In this document: one piece after another, positions 58,044 to 64,000 of the stretch | Layout of the letters: the number at the start of each line of letters is the position of its first letter | Numbering within the stretch: position 1 is the first letter of the stretch | Source: Gnetum montanum | Lineage: Eukaryota; Streptophyta; Gnetopsida; Gnetales; Gnetaceae | Direction of reading: 5' to 3' | DNA: 64,000 nucleotides | NCBI GenBank assembly: GCA_015680685.1 | Contig: MNCI01034769.1 | Span: forward strand, 895,604-959,603 | Translations under genes and position numbers: made by a program | Notes under the pieces: model-generated | The model's database searches: none | Seen by the model: the letters and a program-made list of their open reading frames with translations, nothing else | Told to the model about the DNA's origin: nothing

Positions 58044-58734
58044 CAGTGCCCAGGTGCACAATTAAGAAGAAGTCTTAGGGAGGAACTCTTGGAAGGAAGT
58101 CTTTCAAGGGAAGTCTTTTAGGAGTCAAGTTAGAGTATTTTCCAAGTGCCCGCAATAGGAGGTCTAAGTGTGGACAGATCTTTATTTGAGCATTATGTAC
58201 CTAAGCACAGATTGTGTACGGATTCATCCTTGTAGCGCTTGAGATTTTTTTTTTACTCATTTATTTTATTTTATTATTTTATTTTATTTTACATTTATGT
58301 TATTAGCACACATAGTACGATCACTTCGAGCTTGCATGTAACACTTGGTAACCTAGTAATGATTAGCATTTGGTAATCCTAGTAGTGTTGTGCTGGTTCA
58401 GGATGTGTACAACAAGTGAGAATGGATACTAGTGTTAGGATTAGTTAAAGCCTAGTTAATTAGTAGTTAAGTTAAAGTAGTCATTTAGTTATCTCTCTCT
58501 CTCCTCCCTTATTAGCAGCAGGACATAAAAACATAAAAGCTTTAAAAATCATATTCCCTAAGCTTACTTAACCATAGAACGTGACATACAAGTAAGTTTG
58601 GGAAGACAACGATCAATCAACCTATCCTTGTTCCACAAGGGTGCATAAGCACTTATTCCTTGGAATTCGATTGGATCATGCGTGAAACGCTTGTATTCGT
58701 ATGGTTGAGTGTAAGGGTACCTCGCTGCTCATCA

Positions 58735-58754
58735 TTGGCGTCGTTTCCAAGGAC
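58735..58754 (+). other. Primer binding site of P
   Basis: TTGGCGTCGTTTCCAAGGAC abuts the LTR and matches the E2 site at its first seven and several later bases. Confidence 0.75.
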
Positions 58755-58870
58755 TTAGTTGTTTTTGCACTAACTAGAACATAGGAAATCATTCACATCG
58801 TTGGAACGAACCCTTAGAGTTGATTGAGGAAATAATAAAAAAGAATACATTACACACTGAATAGACAAGT

Positions 58871-60775
58871 ATGTCTCCTTCTTCATACAAAAGCGCCTCA
58901 TTGCCTAGGTCTGAAACAGGAAACAATCATCAACGTAATACACATGACGTTGATCTACTAGTCCCTTAACAAGTTTGTGTGGTATATGTTCATCCCGATG
59001 GATATGTATCAAACTTTACCTTTATCCTCCACTAGGAAGAACAATTGCATTGGCAAGATTTAGAAGGTAACATAGTGTTACCTCCCGATCGTTTAGTACC
59101 AAGCATGCTTCTTCATACTGCACTTACACACATAATACGTTGTGCAAGACCATGACTCAAGAGAATACCATCCCACAGAGGCACAAAGTCAAAGGAACTT
59201 GCAATAGGAGAGAAATCATAAGTCTTTGAAGGGTAAGTGGTCCTAGGATTCCCCACATGTCTTAAGCAAAAATGAGGGTGGTAAACCTACCTCAAGAAAT
59301 CACCCACACAACGATGTTCCTCCCCTTGATTTTCATTAGGACCTTCATTTCACTATTCATAACCCAGGTCCTGATACCCATGGGCACAAAGGGTCTAAAA
59401 AAGGGACACGAACTTATGATAAATGTGGATATTTTGATCGCAATCGTGATTGAGGCCATGATTGTTAAATAGAAGGTAGCAGACACCATCATGGTGATGG
59501 TTCTCCTTCTTCTTCTCCTTCATCATCTCCTTCACCCTCTCCTTCAATATCTAGACATGGTCATAAAGGAAAATACCATGGGGATAAAGGTATGCAAAGT
59601 GGAAGTCATAGACGAAACAACTAAGAAAGGGGACGAGGGCACTCTAGAGAGTCACGACATAGAAGAAGGAAGAGTAGGGAATAATGTAGGCATCATAGAC
59701 ACCATAGATGAGATGATCATGATAAACCCCTACTCACTACTTGAAGTATGTTAGAAATAACTAAGGTTGTTAGAATTCCAACAAGGCACTAGAAAGATAG
59801 TAGGATCAAGAGATTAGATATGAACAATATTCCACGATTTGAAGGGGGATACAACGCTGATCCTCAGAATCATTTACAAGCATTCCATGACACATGTGCC
59901 TTACAAAACATAGAGAATGAATGGAAAAACTTAAGTTATTCCCATGGACACTAGTTAAAGAAGTGAAAAGCTGGTACTGGTCCTTAGAACTAGAATCTGT
60001 TCGTAGATGGAGTACTATGTTAGAATTATTCAACGATAAGTACCAAACGTACTCCCGAGTATCCAACCTGTGAAAGAAAATCCAAGGCTGAAAACAAGGA
60101 GGACATGAACCCTTGGATGTTGCCATGGGCCGATACTATGCCTTGTTACATCGTTGTCCTAGCCATGGTTATTCGCAAGAAAATCAACTACGCCATCTCG
60201 TAGATGGGCTTAGGCATGAAACGAGAAGAACCCTTGGGACTTATGCCCAGGGAAGACTATATGAGCTTAGGTCCCATCAAATCCAAAGACTATTAGAGAA
60301 AGTTGCTAAGGAAGAAGGTGAGCTATGAAAGAGAGAAAGTGCAGAAGAATATAATTGAGATCCTTCCCTTCAGAAGAGGGGAGTAAGAGTTTGTGAGGAT
60401 GAAGAAGAGTCACCACTTGAAGAGATGGTGAATAGGAAAACTTTTCCTATCCAAAAGATGACATCAGAAGATTCAGCAAAGGTAGATCAAATGTGGGATT
60501 CCCTAGACAATAGATTTTAAACTGTTCTTAAAATAGTAGAGGAGTCTAGAGAGCAAGGTAGTGAGAAAAGAAAAAAGAGAGAAGCTGAACATGCACATAG
60601 CAAGGGTAAGGGCAAAGTTGCCATCATTGAAGAGGTAGTGGATTCAGAAATAGACAATGATAGTGGATGTAAGATATGTCAAGATGACCATCCTAAGGGA
60701 TATTGCTCTATAATCTCACATTTGTAGGAGTTTGGGGTGTATGCACTCAACCCACGATTGAACAAACGGTAAGCA
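58871..60775 (+). pseudogene. Gag of P
   Basis: The start is the ATG at 58871. A region similar to the E2 Gag N-terminus (VYVHPDGYVSNFTFILH) is followed by degenerate charged sequence and then the gag core from about 59820 (MNNIPRFEGGYNADPQNHL) with frameshifts to about 60330. A knuckle of Athila type (CKICQDDHPKGYC) is at about 60670. Stops are frequent. Confidence 0.7.
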
Positions 60776-61439
60776 CCCCAAAGGTTACCTTATCCTCAAG
60801 GTAACCCAAGATAGTTCCACCAACCCTTAACATATTATCTAAGTGGAACTCCACCACAACCGATTGAGCAATATCAATAGTTGCAACACCCACAATCATC
60901 GGGAATGCCACCACCAAGGCAACAATATCTTTATTGGCAACCTGACCCATATGGATATTATGTGCAGCAGCCAATCTCTCCACGTGACTCTACTGGTCAC
61001 ATCACTCCTCAACCTCAATACCAAGCCCACACGTATTATGGGAATCCCTCTTCTAGAGGTGATATTCTGCAAGCATATCATCTTTCTCATATGATCACAT
61101 CTCTTCCACTAATAGCTCCACTACCACCTGCTCCTACGATGTAAGGTGAAATCCCTACCCGCCGCAGCAACATAACACCATAAGGGCTATTAACTCTCAA
61201 CCTACTATTGGTTCCAACAACCACATGAAGAAAAAACCTTTCTTTAGAACCAACAGACCAACCAAGCCCTTGCAATCACAAGCGGCTAATTCCTTAGACG
61301 TCTTAGTATCAATCAAAACTTTGGAGCCTCCTTCAACTTAACCACCACACTCAACGGATATGGTAATGCTAACACATGCCGTCACCAACTAGATCAAAGC
61401 TATCCACCTTCCTAGGAAATTCTTTGATCCTGGGAGTCC

Positions 61440-63110
61440 TTTGATATAATTACAAATTGTTGAAAATGTGCCATGTAAGGCTCTTTTGGATTCAGGTTCT
61501 GGTGTCAACTTGATTTCTCAAGAAATGTACAAGGCCTGGAACTTGCCTCCATTGAAAAAAAGAAACATCCATCTAGAGTTGGCTGACCGGTCCATCACTG
61601 TCCCATTGGGACTAGTGGAAGACATTATTACCACTGTGTGTGGATGGTTGTACCCAACTGACTTCCTAGTGATTTAGGTAAACAATGATAAGGGGGACTT
61701 CCCTATAATAATGGGAAGAGCATGGCTAAGCACCATCGATGCATGCCTAGGAATCCACAATCTTTACCTAGAAATATAAAAGGAAAATACATTCGAAAAG
61801 ATCAAGAAGAAGAAAGTTCCATGCATTGCATACAGTGACACAGGGTGTAATTGCATGCAGAGGTCATGGTTTGTGCAAAGTTTAGCATTGCCTACATGCA
61901 ATCAGTGTGCACAAGTAATTAACATACAAAGATGCCTGTATGCAATAGCCACATGATAGGAAGACACCCAGTGGCTGACAGCTGATTAAGAAAGTAGTTC
62001 ACTGATATGCATGGAACCAATTGAGGGTTTGACTTATGCTTACATTGATAACATAGATGCATTAGAGCAAGTCCACTGCCAATTTCCAAGTCTTAACCTT
62101 CAAAATGTCAATTGGGGGAAGTTGGAAATCTCTAAGAAATTTAAACAGGATCCCCTTGAGCTGAAAGTATTACCCACTTGTATGAAATACATGTTTCTTA
62201 AAAATGAAAAACCGGTAATTTTCAACACTAAGCTTGCTCCTCAACAGAAAGAAGAACTGCCAAAGGTAATCAATAGATGGTCAAAATCCTTAGCTTGGTC
62301 ATATCCTAAATTAACTAGAATAGATCCTAGGATATGCCAACATAGGATTTACACCGACCCCTCCATGAAGCCTTGAAGACAACCACAAAGGCGTTTGAAC
62401 CCAAAGTGGAAGTAAGTAGTCAAGGAAGAAATTGAACAACTTCTCAAGGCTGGGTTTATATACCCCATTTTTGATAGTGAATGGGTTAGCCCCTTAGTTA
62501 TTGTGCCTAAAAAGGGAGGCAAATGGAAGGTGTGCATAGATTTTAGGCTACTGAATATGACAACATTCAAAGATCACTTTCCATTGCCATTTATTGACCA
62601 AGTGTTAGACACCATCGCAAGGCATCACTACTATAGTTTTCTGGATGGATATAGTAGATATAATCAAATACAAATAGCCCCAGAAGACCAAGCCAAGACT
62701 ATGTTCACCAGTCCTTGGGGAACGTTTGCATACAAACAGATGTCATTTGGCTTGTGCAATGCCTTTGCAACATTTTAACAACTAGTTATAAGCATCTTCC
62801 AATAGCAGATAGGAAATGGTGTAGAAGTATTTATGGACAATTTATCCACCTATGGAGCAAACTTTGATCAAGCCTTGGACTAGTTGGAGTAAGTGTTAAA
62901 GAGACTTGTAGAAACCAATTTGAGGCTCAACTGGCAGAAAAGCCATTTGATGGTCCAAGAGGGTGTAGTACTATGGCATAAAATCTCACACACAAGGATA
63001 GAGGTAGACCCCAAGAAAATCAAATTTATCCAAGGAATTACCCATCAACAGGAAACTGTCAAAGATATTCGGTCATTCCTTGAACATACTGGCTACCTCC
63101 GTACACTATA
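61440..63110 (+). pseudogene. Protease and RT of P
   Basis: Protease is at 61468-61677 (CKALLDSGSGVNLIS, EDIITTVCGWLYPTDFLVI). The pre-RT region is at 62011-62376 (LAWSYPKLTRIDPRICQHRI). RT begins at 62503 (MPKKGGKWKVCIDFRLLNM). The catalytic box near 62834 reads FMDN, so the second aspartate is lost. RT ends at about 63095 with IKFIQGITHQQETVKDIRSF. Several stops occur between 62778 and 62893. Confidence 0.78.
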
Positions 63111-63571
63111 CATGGTATGTGACCTCAACCTTGACCTTGATCTAGCATAGAAACAACAGTTAGTAACCCTTAACTTGCTAGATGAAACTTGACTAGCTGC
63201 CCTATCATATAATGAGTTACACAAGGCATTTAATAAACAATGTCATGACCTAAGGATTAGGAAAGTTAAATATCAACCAGGAGATAAGGTTCTCTACTGG
63301 AATCCCACACATGTGCCATAATGTACTAAATTTCAAACATTGTCAGAAGGACCTTATATTATTTATGAAACTTTTCCTTTAGGGGCCATGATAATATACA
63401 AACCTGAGAGTGCAAACAAGAAACTATTGATCAACGTACAAGAAACCAAACCTTTCCATGAGCTTAGGACAACCAATACACATGCTACCTTTCTTGAGAG
63501 AAAACCCTGCTCACTATTTCAGATCTCCTCCTTCCAACTCATTCATGGGGGAGATGGCCACCTATGCTAAC
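63111..63571 (+). pseudogene. Integrase C-terminus of P after an internal deletion
   Basis: Directly after the RT segment the reading jumps to DLNLDLDLA and KPFHELRTTN, which in E2 lie at the end of integrase. RNase H and the integrase zinc-binding and catalytic core are missing (about 1.5 kb relative to E2). The frame ends at 63571. Confidence 0.75.
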
Positions 63572-64000
63572 CATTCTAGGCCTTTAGTTATTTTTGAAAA
63601 TTTTTTACACATTTTTTCAACTTTTCTTATTTTTGTTTTACACCATCATTCATGTTTTTACTGTTTCTTTGTTTGCTTGATTTACTTTTATTCATCATAT
63701 AATAAGTGCTCATGATGGTGGATTAAATTCTATCATATTGATTGCTAATGTTTTGTTTTTACCTTTGAATTATGATTCTTATATTAAGGTATGGTTCTTT
63801 TGGCAAAACAGGCAATGAGTCCACGCCGTCCACTCATCCATACAACTCTATGGTCTCCTTTGGCTTGGAACTGTACAGTCCCTCTTTTTCTAAGTAAACT
63901 TTTAATGAATTTGTGGCTAGGTGTTTTTCAAACCAAGGAAAGACTCAAAGGATGAAAAGGGTGTGACTTCAAGGGGATTCGATGCATTTGTGCTAGCCAT
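63572..64000 (+). other. Post-pol spacer of P
   Basis: T-rich sequence (63590-63720) is followed by sequence matching the E2 spacer around ATGAGTCCAC and GTGTGACTTCAAGGGGA. No gene is seen. Confidence 0.55.

Larger units (their letters stand above)
57867..58734 (+). repeat. 5' LTR of P
   Basis: It begins TGATGAGAGC and ends GCTGCTCATCA, directly before the primer site. It carries the family CTTGGTAACCTAG/TTGGTAATCCTAG pair near 58350, plus a U3 repeat field and a TATA box. Confidence 0.88.
57867..64000 (+). mobile_element. Athila-like Ty3/gypsy element P (plus strand, right end off window)
   Basis: A 5' LTR (57867-58734), primer site and gag-pol (58871-63571) are present, then spacer sequence to the window end. 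It is homologous to E2 but on the opposite strand. It is preceded by ATGGC (57862-57866), the expected left target duplication; its partner lies outside the window. Pol has lost RNase H and most of integrase by deletion. Confidence 0.85.

Overview
This window is plant nuclear DNA made almost entirely of nested LTR retrotransposons. I see no intact host gene, rRNA, tRNA or CRISPR array. Long mutually inserted Ty3/gypsy elements, primer sites of plant type, spliceosomal introns and AT-rich spacers all point to a large seed-plant genome. A gymnosperm such as a conifer seems most likely, but the sequence alone does not prove it.

Layout. (1) 1-655 is the LTR of an Athila-like element, X, inserted in the 3' part of an older Athila-like element, H. 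(2) H lies on the minus strand from 656 to 36779 and is cut into pieces: an env-like extra gene (656-2274), a spacer, integrase (4304-5920), RT/RNase H (22755-24083), gag-protease (32403-35694) and 5' LTR (35857-36779). (3) Element O (5921-22749, 16.8 kb, minus strand, Tat/Ogre-like, target duplication CACTT) is inserted in H's RNase H region. (4) Element N (24089-32397, 8.3 kb, minus strand, target duplication TCAGG) is inserted in H near its protease/RT junction. It has 2.9 kb LTRs and codes only for gag and protease. (5) 36785-39808 is anonymous AT-rich DNA. (6) E2 (39814-53075, 13.3 kb, minus strand, target duplication ATTAT) is a structurally complete relative of H with both LTRs, gag-pol and a 3' env-like gene. 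(7) 53081-56128 is anonymous. (8) 56129-57866 is a small decayed copia-type element carrying a zinc knuckle. (9) P (57867 to the window end, plus strand) is another Athila-like relative, inserted in the second LTR of the copia-type element.

Most notable content. O carries an eight-exon gene on the strand opposite to its own coding strand (11617-16095), between its protease and RT regions. All seven introns have GT-AG ends and keep the reading frame, and a TATA box sits about 300 bases upstream. The N-terminal part resembles an FCP1/NIF-type HAD phosphatase whose catalytic aspartates are replaced, and the C-terminal part looks coiled-coil. This copy has five in-frame stops, each one C-to-T change from a sense codon. 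The gene is bracketed by clusters of a short repeat (AGTTTA followed by a small hairpin) whose stems covary, and a third cluster follows the pol stop. E2 and H share a second notable feature: a U3-like internal promoter upstream of the env-like gene. In E2 a 5'-UTR intron also ends exactly at the ATG.

Every coding region here is interrupted by stops, frameshifts or deletions, so all are annotated as pseudogenes.
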